From NCBI GenBank assembly GCA_965203475.1, contig OZ241890.1, positions 496,001-560,000 on the forward strand: a stretch of 64,000 bases of DNA, given 5' to 3'. Positions 35,906-44,576 of this stretch are shown one piece after another. The stretch's first letter is position 1; each line of letters opens with the position of its first letter. This DNA is from JABDMD01 sp965203475. Its GTDB lineage: Bacteria; Pseudomonadota; Gammaproteobacteria; UBA4575. The notes under the pieces were generated by a model, which did no database searches, had not been told where the DNA came from, and saw nothing but the letters and a program-made list of their open reading frames with translations. Both the position numbers and the translations under genes were made by a program.

Positions 35906-36028
35906 TTACCGATGTTGTTTTGCTTCACTGTGGTGGTGTGAATCTGCACGGTAGAAATGCCAAACCATGTATAATGAAATTAAGCCCGCAGTTCCTAGAA
36001 ATATTAGCAACATAATAAGATCAGCCAT
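35906..36028 (-). CDS. 40-residue single-helix membrane peptide
   Basis: Short gene easily missed by length cut-offs. It reads MADLIMLLIFLGTAGLISLY followed by MVWHFYRADSHHHSEAKQHR: one membrane helix (about residues 4-24), then a histidine-rich cytoplasmic or periplasmic tail. A perfect AGGAG lies 6 bases before the ATG and an intrinsic terminator follows the stop, so it has the marks of an independent, expressed gene. No family is recognised; small accessory subunits of membrane enzymes have this architecture. The rest of the interval 35804-36169 is A/T-rich promoter DNA. Confidence 0.7.
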   Translation of the reverse strand: MADLIMLLIFLGTAGLISLYMVWHFYRADSHHHSEAKQHR

Positions 36029-36169
36029 AATCAACTCCTAAAGAATAGTTCCAACATGTCGTTTCTCAATTGGTTTTGATAAAACCATATAAACTATAGG
36101 GTATTTTAATCTATTAATCCAGTATGTTTTCGGTTTAATGTACATACTTGCTTCATCCTAATTTTACCT

Positions 36170-36574
36170 ATGCAACTGCTGCGAAAATATTTCGTTATTG
36201 CTTTTAGCGCGTTTATTCTCATACCAAATTTTGGAATTTCTGAAGAGGATGTTCGTACATCTGAGATTGTTCACGTTGTTTTAATTTGGTTAAAAGAGCC
36301 TACTAATGATGAACATCGATCTCGAGTTATTGAGGTAACTCAAAGTCTTAGGAAAATTTCTGAAATTAAAGAATTAAGAGTTGGAAATTCCGTCCCCAGT
36401 GATCGTGCAATAGTGGATGATAGTTTTGATGTAGGTTTATATATGGTATTTGATTCTAAGCAGGATCTACAAAATTATTTAGTGCATTCCATCCATAAAG
36501 ATGCTGTTGATAATGTATTGAGTCCTCTTTCAGAAAAGATTTTGGTGTATGACTTTGATCATAAGTCCGATTAA
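36170..36574 (+). CDS. Exported Dabb (stress-responsive A/B barrel) domain protein
   Basis: 134 residues: a signal peptide (about 1-24) and a ferredoxin-like Dabb domain (IVHVVLIWLKEPTNDEHR; VGLYMVFDSKQDLQNYLVHSIHKDAVDNVL). Dabb domains dimerise, and some act as small enzymes or stress proteins; an exported form is less usual. Its role is unknown. The stop is adjacent to the end of the convergent TPR gene. Confidence 0.75.
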   Translation: MQLLRKYFVIAFSAFILIPNFGISEEDVRTSEIVHVVLIWLKEPTNDEHRSRVIEVTQSLRKISEIKELRVGNSVPSDRAIVDDSFDVGLYMVFDSKQDLQNYLVHSIHKDAVDNVLSPLSEKILVYDFDHKSD

Positions 36575-37147
36575 TCAATGTTTATATGACTGTTGTTGAT
36601 CGTCTTGTTGTTTAATTTGCAATACTCGGTCCGCTTCTGGTTTTTCTAGTTCTTGTTGTAAAAATGTAAGACGATCTTCAATGGTCGAGGGTTTGTCGAC
36701 TTGGTTTTTTAAAAAACGTGTAAGCCAACTGGGACCTTCGGCTAAACTTGAATCCAGTGCTAAGGCTTTTTGGTAATCCACCATCGCTTGTTCATAGTTT
36801 TGCATTCGGTCATGCAGAATTCCTCGATTTGCATAGCTAGTAGCAAAGCTGGGATCTTTTAATATTACTTCGTCAAAAACTTGTAGTGCTTCATTATTTT
36901 TATTTAACTGCATTAATGATCTTGCGATGCCTCGTTGTGCATGTACGTTTTCGGGATTTGTTTTAAATGCTTGTGTGTAGGAAGCAAGTGCGCTTCCATA
37001 CATGCCGTCTTCAAATTGTTTGTTGCCAGCTTGATATGAATTATTCCCAGGCACTTCTTCATGTAGTGTACCTTTATAGAGTGTGAATACAATAAATATA
37101 ATGGTGAGTACTAATACAAATCGAATCGTTAGATTTTTATCAGACAT
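36575..37147 (-). CDS. Membrane-anchored TPR protein
   Basis: 190 residues with one N-terminal membrane helix (about 8-26) and three TPR repeats (residues about 38-140: AGNKQFEDGMYGSALASYTQ, NVHAQRGIARSLMQLNKNNE, ATSYANRGILHDRMQNYEQA). The C-terminus is charged and glutamine-rich. Its start overlaps the symporter gene by 8 bases, so it is likely co-translated with it and may act as a partner or scaffold; this is inferred from position only. Confidence 0.75.
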   Translation of the reverse strand: MSDKNLTIRFVLVLTIIFIVFTLYKGTLHEEVPGNNSYQAGNKQFEDGMYGSALASYTQAFKTNPENVHAQRGIARSLMQLNKNNEALQVFDEVILKDPSFATSYANRGILHDRMQNYEQAMVDYQKALALDSSLAEGPSWLTRFLKNQVDKPSTIEDRLTFLQQELEKPEADRVLQIKQQDDQQQSYKH

Positions 37148-39092
37148 CGCCTATATCTTCGTGCAGTACTTCAATTTTTTTATCGGGTACTGTAGACATT
37201 CCCATTTTGTAAGCAAGAAACCACATCATAAATACACCTAGAGCCCACCAAAGAATTTGCCATGCCCAGATGGAAGGGATTCCAAATAGCCAAGTGCTGG
37301 CATCATCTGGATTACCAAAAATTGTGTTGCCAATTACTGCGCCCGGCCCAATGCCAAAAATGAACCAAACTAATGCAATTATCCAGGCTATGGGTTTTAA
37401 TTTTCTTCTTTGTTGAATGGTTGCTGATGTGTGTTCCCGAATGAAACTGTGAAACTTCATTTTGTGTGCGTTATCGTTTTTATTTTGTGTGATAGCAGAA
37501 ATAATAATGGCAAGACTTAAATTAAAAAAAATTCCCCAACCGGCTGAGTGAATGGTTAATGGCCAACGACCCCATAATGGATCAATACCAAAAAATACAA
37601 AAATTTCTCCACCAAGTTTGTCGGTCATAGTTACAGCCACTAAACCCGCGATTAAGCCTATTACAATGCCTTGTCTGGTTAACCAGGGCCACCAACAAAC
37701 CGCGATTAACGCCGGCCACATTTGAAAACCATAAGCTACAGCGATTCCACCTAGTAAAACTAGTGCGTCATTGCTAGTCGTCGCGACCCAAAGTGCGGCA
37801 AGTACAATTAAGATTACTCCAATGCGACCATATAAAATTTGTTCACGATGTGTGGCTTCACGTAACCAATACCGTTTTAAAATGTCACGTGTTAACATAC
37901 CACCAGCGGTAGACATGTAAGCAGCTCCCGTTGATTGCATGGCAGCTAATGCACAAACTGCAAGTAAACCTACAAACCAGGGCGCAACATCACTTAATAA
38001 GTTAATCAGTTGCGGTACCAACATGCCTTGTTTTCCGGCTGACTCCATTAAGTCTTTACCTTCTAAGCCACTAGACATCACATTGTTTACCAATTCAGGA
38101 TGTGCCGTTAGAAATTTCAAATCCCCTCCAAGAAAATGTCCGCTTAATCCTTGAATCGCTGTAAACACTATTAAAATAAAACCGATACCAAATGCAGAAG
38201 CCCACACTTGTTGGGGTGCGAATGGTTTTGGATCATTGTTAGAAAATGCCCACATAGAAAAAGCCGGTGCCGATTGAATGCCCATCAGTGCAAACATGTA
38301 GGTGAGAATCATAATTCCTGTCCAAGCACCACCTATGGCCGAAGGCCCATCACTTACATATTGAATTACACCCGGAATTGCCACGTAATGACTGAAACCA
38401 TCCGGTGTGCGTTTATCGTCAATTGCAGAAAGGGCTGCAATGCCTTCATTTAATTTTTCAAAACCACCGACTTGATTTAATGCTATTAAACCAATCGCTA
38501 CAATTCCAAACGCAAGCAAAATAGCTTGCAATGTGTCCACATAAGCCACCGCTCGCAATCCACCCGAGGCAACATAAATTATGACAACGGCAGATAACAT
38601 CCACATGCCAACATTTACACTCAGCAAGCCATCGGTTAGTACATTGAATAAAAATCCTGAGGCGCGAAGTTGTACACCTAAATATGGAATCGAGAAAACT
38701 AATGCAACTAAAACTACTAATAACCGTATTACATCCGATTTGAAATACGTAGAAAACATTTCACCTGGTGTAACAAATCCAAATCGTTTTCCAAGAATCC
38801 ATTGTCGCTTTAAAAAAATTACACCGGTTAGTGGAATTGTAATGGCATAAAACGATGCATAGGCGTATTGAAATCCATCTCGGTACAAAAGCCCCGGATG
38901 TCCCATGAAGGTCCATCCAGAGAATGATGTTGCGGTGGCGGCTAAAACAAAGACCCAAATAGAAATTCCTCGACCTGCAATAAAGTAATCACTCGCCGTT
39001 TTGGCGGACATTGCACCTTTTATTCCCCAGTAGATGCAATATGCCCAATATAAAAATACAAATAGGAAAAGCCAAACAATTTTAGCTTCCAT
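37140..39092 (-). CDS. Sodium:solute symporter family (SSS) transporter
   Basis: 650-residue transporter with about 14 membrane helices in the LeuT-like SSS fold. Family motifs are DYFIAGRGISIWVFVLAATATSFS near the N-terminus, IIYVASGGLRAVAYVDTLQA in the middle, and MQSTGAAYMSTAGGMLTRDI. The substrate cannot be read from sequence. A divergent nitrilase-family gene starts about 80 bases away, so an amide, nitrile or carboxylate substrate is conceivable but unproven. It shares an 8-base overlap with the downstream TPR gene. Confidence 0.88.
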   Translation of the reverse strand: MEAKIVWLFLFVFLYWAYCIYWGIKGAMSAKTASDYFIAGRGISIWVFVLAATATSFSGWTFMGHPGLLYRDGFQYAYASFYAITIPLTGVIFLKRQWILGKRFGFVTPGEMFSTYFKSDVIRLLVVLVALVFSIPYLGVQLRASGFLFNVLTDGLLSVNVGMWMLSAVVIIYVASGGLRAVAYVDTLQAILLAFGIVAIGLIALNQVGGFEKLNEGIAALSAIDDKRTPDGFSHYVAIPGVIQYVSDGPSAIGGAWTGIMILTYMFALMGIQSAPAFSMWAFSNNDPKPFAPQQVWASAFGIGFILIVFTAIQGLSGHFLGGDLKFLTAHPELVNNVMSSGLEGKDLMESAGKQGMLVPQLINLLSDVAPWFVGLLAVCALAAMQSTGAAYMSTAGGMLTRDILKRYWLREATHREQILYGRIGVILIVLAALWVATTSNDALVLLGGIAVAYGFQMWPALIAVCWWPWLTRQGIVIGLIAGLVAVTMTDKLGGEIFVFFGIDPLWGRWPLTIHSAGWGIFFNLSLAIIISAITQNKNDNAHKMKFHSFIREHTSATIQQRRKLKPIAWIIALVWFIFGIGPGAVIGNTIFGNPDDASTWLFGIPSIWAWQILWWALGVFMMWFLAYKMGMSTVPDKKIEVLHEDIGDV

Positions 39093-39173
39093 ATTTCCTC
39101 CGAAATTAAACGAAGATGGTTAGGTAGTGCTGATAATCACAATTATAAATTGTTATGATGTAATTTATTATAA

Positions 39174-40121
39174 ATGCTGGTTTCTAAAATGTCACAAACA
39201 TCAAAGATAAATGTAGCTGCAATACAAATGTGTGCAACACTTGCAGACATTAATAAAAATCTGCTCGATGCTGAACGATTAATATGTAGTGCAGCGAAAG
39301 AGGGTGCGTTATGGATAGTTCTTCCAGAATTTTTTACTACAGCTTGTGCATTTCATCCAAAAATGGATCAGGCAGCAGTTCCTATCGATGGAGTTGTAAC
39401 TCAGTTATTTAAAAAACTTTCTAAAGGGCTTGGTGTTGTTATAGGCGGCTCATTTATTGCTGATCACGGGGAGGATGTATTTAATACATTTGTTCTTGTA
39501 TTCCCTAACGGGAAAATTTATCAACATAATAAAGATATGCCCACCATGTGGGAGGGTTGTTATTACATTGGTGGAACAGATGATGGAATTTTAACAACAG
39601 AGGCTGGGAGAATAGGTATTGCGTTATGTTGGGAAATGTTACGCACACAAACTGCAAAGCGATTATTAAATAATGTGCAAATTGTATTGAGTGGTTCATG
39701 TTGGTGGGATTTACCGAAATCAGCACCTGCAAATTTTGATTCTCTGCGTAAGAAAAGTTTAGAACTTCTACAAGAAACTCCTGTTTCATTCGCAAAATTA
39801 TTGGGAGTGCCCGTTGTGCATGCTGCACATGCAGGAGAATTTGAAGGTTTTGCAGCTCCAAGCGAAAGAAAAAAATACACCAGCCACTATTTGGGTGAAA
39901 CACAAATTGTAAATAGACAAGGCGAGGTTATAGAAAAAATGAATCGGGACCAGGGAGAAGGATATGTAATTGCTGAAATAGAGATTACAGAAACATGCGA
40001 ACCTTCAATGGATATTCCAGAGAGATTTTGGATTCCTATAATGCCAGAAGCATTTCTTGCAGAGTGGGATAAATTAAATTTGCATGCTCATGATTATTAT
40101 TATGCGAAAAAAGAGCACTAG
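39174..40121 (+). CDS. Carbon-nitrogen hydrolase (nitrilase superfamily)
   Basis: 315-residue nitrilase-superfamily enzyme with a complete triad: Glu52 (LPEFF), Lys120 (HNKDMPTMWEG) and Cys152 (ALCWEMLR). The C-terminal extension and the MPTMWEG segment differ from Nit1-type enzymes; it may be an amidase or N-carbamoyl hydrolase. It is divergent from the symporter gene. ATG 39174 or 39189 could be the start; neither has a clear ribosome-binding site. It is the second of three C-N hydrolases in this window. Confidence 0.82.
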   Translation: MLVSKMSQTSKINVAAIQMCATLADINKNLLDAERLICSAAKEGALWIVLPEFFTTACAFHPKMDQAAVPIDGVVTQLFKKLSKGLGVVIGGSFIADHGEDVFNTFVLVFPNGKIYQHNKDMPTMWEGCYYIGGTDDGILTTEAGRIGIALCWEMLRTQTAKRLLNNVQIVLSGSCWWDLPKSAPANFDSLRKKSLELLQETPVSFAKLLGVPVVHAAHAGEFEGFAAPSERKKYTSHYLGETQIVNRQGEVIEKMNRDQGEGYVIAEIEITETCEPSMDIPERFWIPIMPEAFLAEWDKLNLHAHDYYYAKKEH

Positions 40122-40132
40122 CATTTAATAAA

Positions 40133-40627
40133 ATGCAATTATCCAAGCAAATTTACACGATTAAATTTATTCTGTTTTCGATATGTATAATTTTTGTTCT
40201 TTTATATTTTAAACCTTGGAATATTTTTTTAAATCAAGGTGAAATTTTTATTTTTATATGTGATCAACAGTTTGAATCAAACACTGTATGGGAATATGAA
40301 AAAATTGATCCAACATCTAATAAAAGTTCTTCATGTCAATCATCATTAATAACGCTTGTAAATTTGTCGTACAAAGCGGATTTGAATGAGCAAAAGGTGA
40401 TATTTTCAAGTAAAGAGATTGGTGAAGTGAATTATAAATGCGAGGTAGTTGATCGAAATAATTTTAATTGTCCTGACAAAGACATTGCAGTTAAGAATGG
40501 AGCAACAATACTTCAATATAATCACCGAGAATCAGCGATACCAAAATGGCGTTACTATTTTCTTAAGATGAATCTTATAATCGATACATTGTTGAATCGT
40601 CAATCAACGTATCAAATTCGGCGATAA
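40133..40627 (+). CDS. Hypothetical membrane-anchored protein
   Basis: 164 residues: one N-terminal helix (about 10-27) and a periplasmic-type domain with several cysteines (CDQQFES, SSSCQSS, YKCEVVDRNNFNCPDK) that could form disulfides. No family is recognised. It begins 11 bases after the nitrilase-family gene and may share its transcript. Base composition is strongly A/T-rich. Confidence 0.55.
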   Translation: MQLSKQIYTIKFILFSICIIFVLLYFKPWNIFLNQGEIFIFICDQQFESNTVWEYEKIDPTSNKSSSCQSSLITLVNLSYKADLNEQKVIFSSKEIGEVNYKCEVVDRNNFNCPDKDIAVKNGATILQYNHRESAIPKWRYYFLKMNLIIDTLLNRQSTYQIRR

Positions 40628-40762
40628 ACAGAAAATTTATTGATTTTTTATACTAAATTTACCGCTTATATTATTAAATTGGTTGATTTAAACGATACCT
40701 AATTTATATAGCTAGTTTGTTGTCTAATATTAGGCTTGTCCTTTAAATTATGTGGTGATTTA

Positions 40763-41077
40763 GTGATTTACAAGCTAGGGACAGCGTTTTTGCTTTTTAT
40801 ATTGTCTCAATCAGCATTCGCTGAAGAATATACTTATCTAGTTCAAGCGCAAGTAGATGTAAACAGCACAATTAGAGGTGCTGCATATACCTATAGTGAT
40901 CGCGTTGAAGTCAATGGCTTCGTTGTGCTTGATCAAAATCCAAGAACAGGTTTTGAAGGTGTTTGGACACGTTCTGGCAAAATTGAAGCAGTAGACGATT
41001 ACGGAAACATGTATTTATTTGATGTAATCAGGTTGCTAAATGATAAGCAAGCCAGAAGTTTTGCTTATAGGTTTTAG
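40763..41077 (+). CDS. Hypothetical secreted protein
   Basis: 104 residues. The frame is open from a TTG at 40736, but the GTG at 40763 gives a typical signal peptide (MIYKLGTAFLLFILSQSAFA) followed by a mature beta-rich domain of about 84 residues with no cysteines. The fold and function are unknown. It is convergent with urtE with no gap. Confidence 0.5.
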   Translation: MIYKLGTAFLLFILSQSAFAEEYTYLVQAQVDVNSTIRGAAYTYSDRVEVNGFVVLDQNPRTGFEGVWTRSGKIEAVDDYGNMYLFDVIRLLNDKQARSFAYRF

Positions 41078-41776
41078 TTACACTGATAAATGTTGCTTGG
41101 CAAGTTCGTCTGATAGTTTAGCAATTTCACCTTGCTCTACAATTTTACCATTATCCATAATTGCAAATTGTTGAGTGACATCTCGAACAAAATCCAGATT
41201 TTGTTCTACTAATAATATTGAGCAATTTCTGTCTACATGAATTCGTTTAATAATATCATCGATCTCTTCAACCACTGAAGGTTGCAGGCCTTCGGTTGGT
41301 TCATCTAGAAGCAATAGGCTTGGTTCTTGAATGAGTGCACGCGCAATCGCTAATTGTTGTTGCTGTCCTCCACTCAGTACACCGCCTTTTCTTTTTTGAA
41401 TGGATTCCAAAGCGGGGAAGTATTCAAAAATATATTTGGGAATCGTTTTACTTTTATTGTTTTTCCCAAGCATTGCCACTAATAAGTTTTCATATATAGA
41501 GATATCCGGGATGATTTCTCGTCCTTGTGGAACATAACTAATACCCGCACGGGTTCTTTCATGTGTTTTTTGATTAGTAACGTCCGTATTATCAAAAGTT
41601 ATACTTCCGTTTTTCGGTGGGTTAATTCCGGTAATACTTTTGAGCAGAGTTGATTTACCAACACCATTTCTGCCTAAAATACTGACTATGGCACCATCGG
41701 GTATGGATAAAGAGATGCCATGAAGAATATGGCTAGTACCATAATATGAATCAATATTATTTATCTCTAGACTCAT
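41078..41776 (-). CDS. urtE: Urea ABC transporter ATP-binding protein UrtE
   Basis: LivF-type ATPase of 232 residues, with Walker A GRNGVGKSTLLK, the ABC signature LSGGQQQQLAIARAL and Walker B LLLLDEPTEGLQPS. It energises import through UrtBC together with UrtD. The phrase GLQPSVVEEID and the gene order urtA-B-C-D-E identify the urea type rather than a branched-chain amino acid transporter. It starts one base after urtD. Confidence 0.92.
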   Translation of the reverse strand: MSLEINNIDSYYGTSHILHGISLSIPDGAIVSILGRNGVGKSTLLKSITGINPPKNGSITFDNTDVTNQKTHERTRAGISYVPQGREIIPDISIYENLLVAMLGKNNKSKTIPKYIFEYFPALESIQKRKGGVLSGGQQQQLAIARALIQEPSLLLLDEPTEGLQPSVVEEIDDIIKRIHVDRNCSILLVEQNLDFVRDVTQQFAIMDNGKIVEQGEIAKLSDELAKQHLSV

Positions 41777-42517
41777 TTAATGTCCTTTGCCGAGATAAAC
41801 AGCCTTAACTTCTTCGTTTTCTACTACTTCCGCTAAAGGGCCTTCAGCTAATTTTTGTCCCTGAGCTAATACTGTAACTTTATTGGCAATCTTTCTGACA
41901 ATATCCATGTCATGTTCTACTAGCATTACGGCATGGTTTTTTGCAATTTTTTTAATTAACTCTGCGGTTTTTTCTTTACCATCCGTTGTCATGCCCGTGG
42001 TGGGCTCATCTAATAACAATAATTTTGGTTCAGAAGCAATCAACATTCCAAGCTCTAACCATTGTCGTTGTCCATGGCCTAAGGTATCTACATTGCTTCC
42101 TGCTTTTTCCGTCAGCATAATGAAATCGAGTATTTCCCAAATTCTGTCATTATCTCGATTGCTTACAGTACCAAACAGTGACTTAAAAACTCTTCTCTTT
42201 CCTTTTAATGACACCATGATGTTGTCATACACTGATAATGTTTCGTATAAATTAGGTACCTGAAATTTTCGACTTATACCTTTAACAAAAATTTTATCAG
42301 GCGCATTGTTGGTAATATTTTCGCCATTAAAAATAATTTTTCCTGATTTAGGTTTATAGCGACCCGTGATCATGTCGATCAATGTTGTTTTCCCAGCACC
42401 ATTAGGACCAAGCACCACGCGTAATTCATTTTCTTCGATACTGAAATCAAGATCATTCAGAATCGTATAACCACTTACTTCTGTGGTGAGTCCTTGTACT
42501 TCTAAAATATTTCCCAT
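41777..42517 (-). CDS. urtD: Urea ABC transporter ATP-binding protein UrtD
   Basis: LivG-type ATPase of 246 residues. Walker A is LGPNGAGKTTLIDMITGRYKP; the signature region LGHGQRQWLELGMLIAS is the diverged form typical of UrtD, and Walker B is LLLLDEPTTGMT. It lies between urtC (26 bases) and urtE (no gap). Confidence 0.92.
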   Translation of the reverse strand: MGNILEVQGLTTEVSGYTILNDLDFSIEENELRVVLGPNGAGKTTLIDMITGRYKPKSGKIIFNGENITNNAPDKIFVKGISRKFQVPNLYETLSVYDNIMVSLKGKRRVFKSLFGTVSNRDNDRIWEILDFIMLTEKAGSNVDTLGHGQRQWLELGMLIASEPKLLLLDEPTTGMTTDGKEKTAELIKKIAKNHAVMLVEHDMDIVRKIANKVTVLAQGQKLAEGPLAEVVENEEVKAVYLGKGH

Positions 42518-42543
42518 ATTGATTTAATTTTTATACATCATGA

Positions 42544-43590
42544 TTATTTTTTTCTCGCTGCCCACCATTTACCAATGGTTCCTACAATTCCATCTCGCAT
42601 AACGAGTACAACAAATATGAACAAACCACCCATAATGAGTTGCCAAGTCCAGGCTAGTTTTCCACTTAGGAAAAATTCAGCACCTTTAACAAGAAATGCT
42701 CCTATGAAAGGACCAATGATGGTTCCTCTGCCACCAACCGCAGTCCATATGACCGCTTCAATTGAAAAAATTGGGCCGGCATCAAGAAATGAAATAATCC
42801 CATTCCATGCTGCGTACATGGCACCGGCAGAGGCCGCCATAAAACTTGATACGCAGTAAACAAAAATTCGGTAATTTGCAACGTTGTAACCCATAAACTC
42901 GGCGCGCACATCGTTATCGCGAATGGATTTTAGAACAGTTCCAACTCTGGAATGCGTGAGGATTCTTCCCAATGCAAAAAATATTACGGTAATGAAAAGT
43001 ATGAACCATAGATAATGTATGGTGGTATGTGTTCCATAGTCGGTTATTCCGTTAAAGCCCCCAGTGTAGGCTTGGTATTCAATGATGGCCTCTTGAAGAA
43101 TTAGTGATTCTGCGAGAGTGATAACCGCACAATACACGCCATAAATATGTCGTTTAAATGTAATTACACCGAATATAAAGGCAATAAATGTCGCAAATCC
43201 AAGCCCAATACAGATTGCAAAGGGTAAGTTTTGCATGGGTGCCATAAATCCAGGGAGTTCTGTAAGTCCATTCCATTCCATAAAGTCGGGAATGGTTCCA
43301 CCATATCGAGTCGGATGTGTGGATGCGTAATCAATTTTAAGTGATAGGCCAACCGCATAAGCACCTATTCCAAAATAAACGGCTTGACCAAGACTTAATA
43401 TTCCTGTGAATCCCCAAATCAAATCAATACTTAGTGCAAAAATTGCATAGCATAAAAACTTTCCAAGTAATGAAGTAACATATTCCTGTCCATACATTGG
43501 ATAAGTCGCAATGGCTAAAACAATTGCAGTGGCAACCACCACCGACAAGAACGGAAACATGGGGGCTTTGTTGATTTGATTTTGTGCCAT
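42544..43590 (-). CDS. urtC: Urea ABC transporter permease UrtC
   Basis: LivM-type permease of 348 residues with about nine membrane helices; LSIDLIWGFTGILSLGQAVYFGIGAYA and AVIWTAVGGRGTIIGPFIGAFLVKGAE are characteristic. It pairs with UrtB to form the membrane channel. Two bases separate it from urtB. Confidence 0.92.
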   Translation of the reverse strand: MAQNQINKAPMFPFLSVVVATAIVLAIATYPMYGQEYVTSLLGKFLCYAIFALSIDLIWGFTGILSLGQAVYFGIGAYAVGLSLKIDYASTHPTRYGGTIPDFMEWNGLTELPGFMAPMQNLPFAICIGLGFATFIAFIFGVITFKRHIYGVYCAVITLAESLILQEAIIEYQAYTGGFNGITDYGTHTTIHYLWFILFITVIFFALGRILTHSRVGTVLKSIRDNDVRAEFMGYNVANYRIFVYCVSSFMAASAGAMYAAWNGIISFLDAGPIFSIEAVIWTAVGGRGTIIGPFIGAFLVKGAEFFLSGKLAWTWQLIMGGLFIFVVLVMRDGIVGTIGKWWAARKK

Positions 43591-43592
43591 GT

Positions 43593-44462
43593 TTAGCTTC
43601 TCTCGTGATAACCGAATAATCCTTTAGGGAATACACGAATCGCCAGTACGATAAAGATAAATACCAAAAGTTTTCCAATGACGTTGTTATAAATAAACGA
43701 CAATATTGTTTCTGCTTCACCAATTAAGGCTGAGCCTGCAACAACTCCCCATAGATTTCCTACTCCACCAAGTACTAACACCATGTATGAGTCTACTGCG
43801 TAGGGAAATCCCATAGTGGTGGATACAGATTTAATAGGTGCTAAAGTAGCTCCGGCAACACCTGCTAAACCAGAACCAAAAGCAAAAATCAACATGTCCA
43901 CTCTTGCGGTATCAATTCCTAAACAACCGGACATGCTTCGGTTTCTGCGTACGGCTCTCACTTTTAATCCTAAATTTGTTTTGTAGAGTACAAGGTAGGT
44001 AATGATCATCAGCGCAATTGCTAGAATAATTAAAAACAATCGGTACCAGGGAAATGGAAGTAAACCGATTGTGCGAAAACCCCCGTCAAGAATTTTAGGT
44101 GCGCCTACATAATATAGCTCGGGTCCAAAGATGAGTTTCATAACGACTTGCAGGATGATGCCAACACCCCAGGTTGCCAGCAGTGTCTCTAATGGTCGTT
44201 CATATATCCATTGAATAATCGACCGCTCAACAAGTAATCCAAGTAGAGCAACAACAAGAAATGCAACAGGAATTGCAATAAAAGTATTACCACCGAGTTG
44301 ACCTACAACAGCTGCGGTGTAGGCACCTACCATGATGAATTCCCCATGTGCCATATTAATGACACCAGCTATACCAAAAATGATGGCAAGACCAACGGCA
44401 GCAATCATCAAGATTGCTACTACACTAAAACCGCTTAGGAATTGTGTGATGATCGCTTCCAT
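43593..44462 (-). CDS. urtB: Urea ABC transporter permease UrtB
   Basis: LivH-type permease of 289 residues with about eight helices (AVGLAIIFGIAGVINMAHGEFIMVGAY; VLGGVGNLWGVVAGSALIGEAETIL). This is the short form of UrtB without the large N-terminal periplasmic extension seen in some bacteria. It is separated from urtA by 114 bases containing a terminator-like hairpin. Confidence 0.92.
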   Translation of the reverse strand: MEAIITQFLSGFSVVAILMIAAVGLAIIFGIAGVINMAHGEFIMVGAYTAAVVGQLGGNTFIAIPVAFLVVALLGLLVERSIIQWIYERPLETLLATWGVGIILQVVMKLIFGPELYYVGAPKILDGGFRTIGLLPFPWYRLFLIILAIALMIITYLVLYKTNLGLKVRAVRRNRSMSGCLGIDTARVDMLIFAFGSGLAGVAGATLAPIKSVSTTMGFPYAVDSYMVLVLGGVGNLWGVVAGSALIGEAETILSFIYNNVIGKLLVFIFIVLAIRVFPKGLFGYHERS

Positions 44463-44527
44463 TTTGAATTATTATTTTTCTGGAATCAGCTATCAGAAAT
44501 TTATTTGAAATTAAATCATATCAAGTT

Positions 44528-44562
44528 AAAAGGTGGCAGTTTTATTTACAGCCACCTTTTTA
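44528..44562 (-). terminator. Terminator-like hairpin between urtA and urtB
   Basis: A perfect 10-bp stem (AAAAGGTGGC with GCCACCTTTT) around a 13-base loop, with U/A tracts on both sides. It sits 15 bases after the urtA stop codon. Partial termination here would yield more binding protein than permease, a pattern usual for ABC importers. Confidence 0.75.
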
Positions 44563-44576
44563 CACTCTATAAGCGT

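Noticed and set aside
38101..38130. AAATGTCCGCTTAA inside the symporter gene, similar to half of the hairpin repeat
   Set aside because: It lies in well-conserved coding sequence with no second arm nearby; a chance match.
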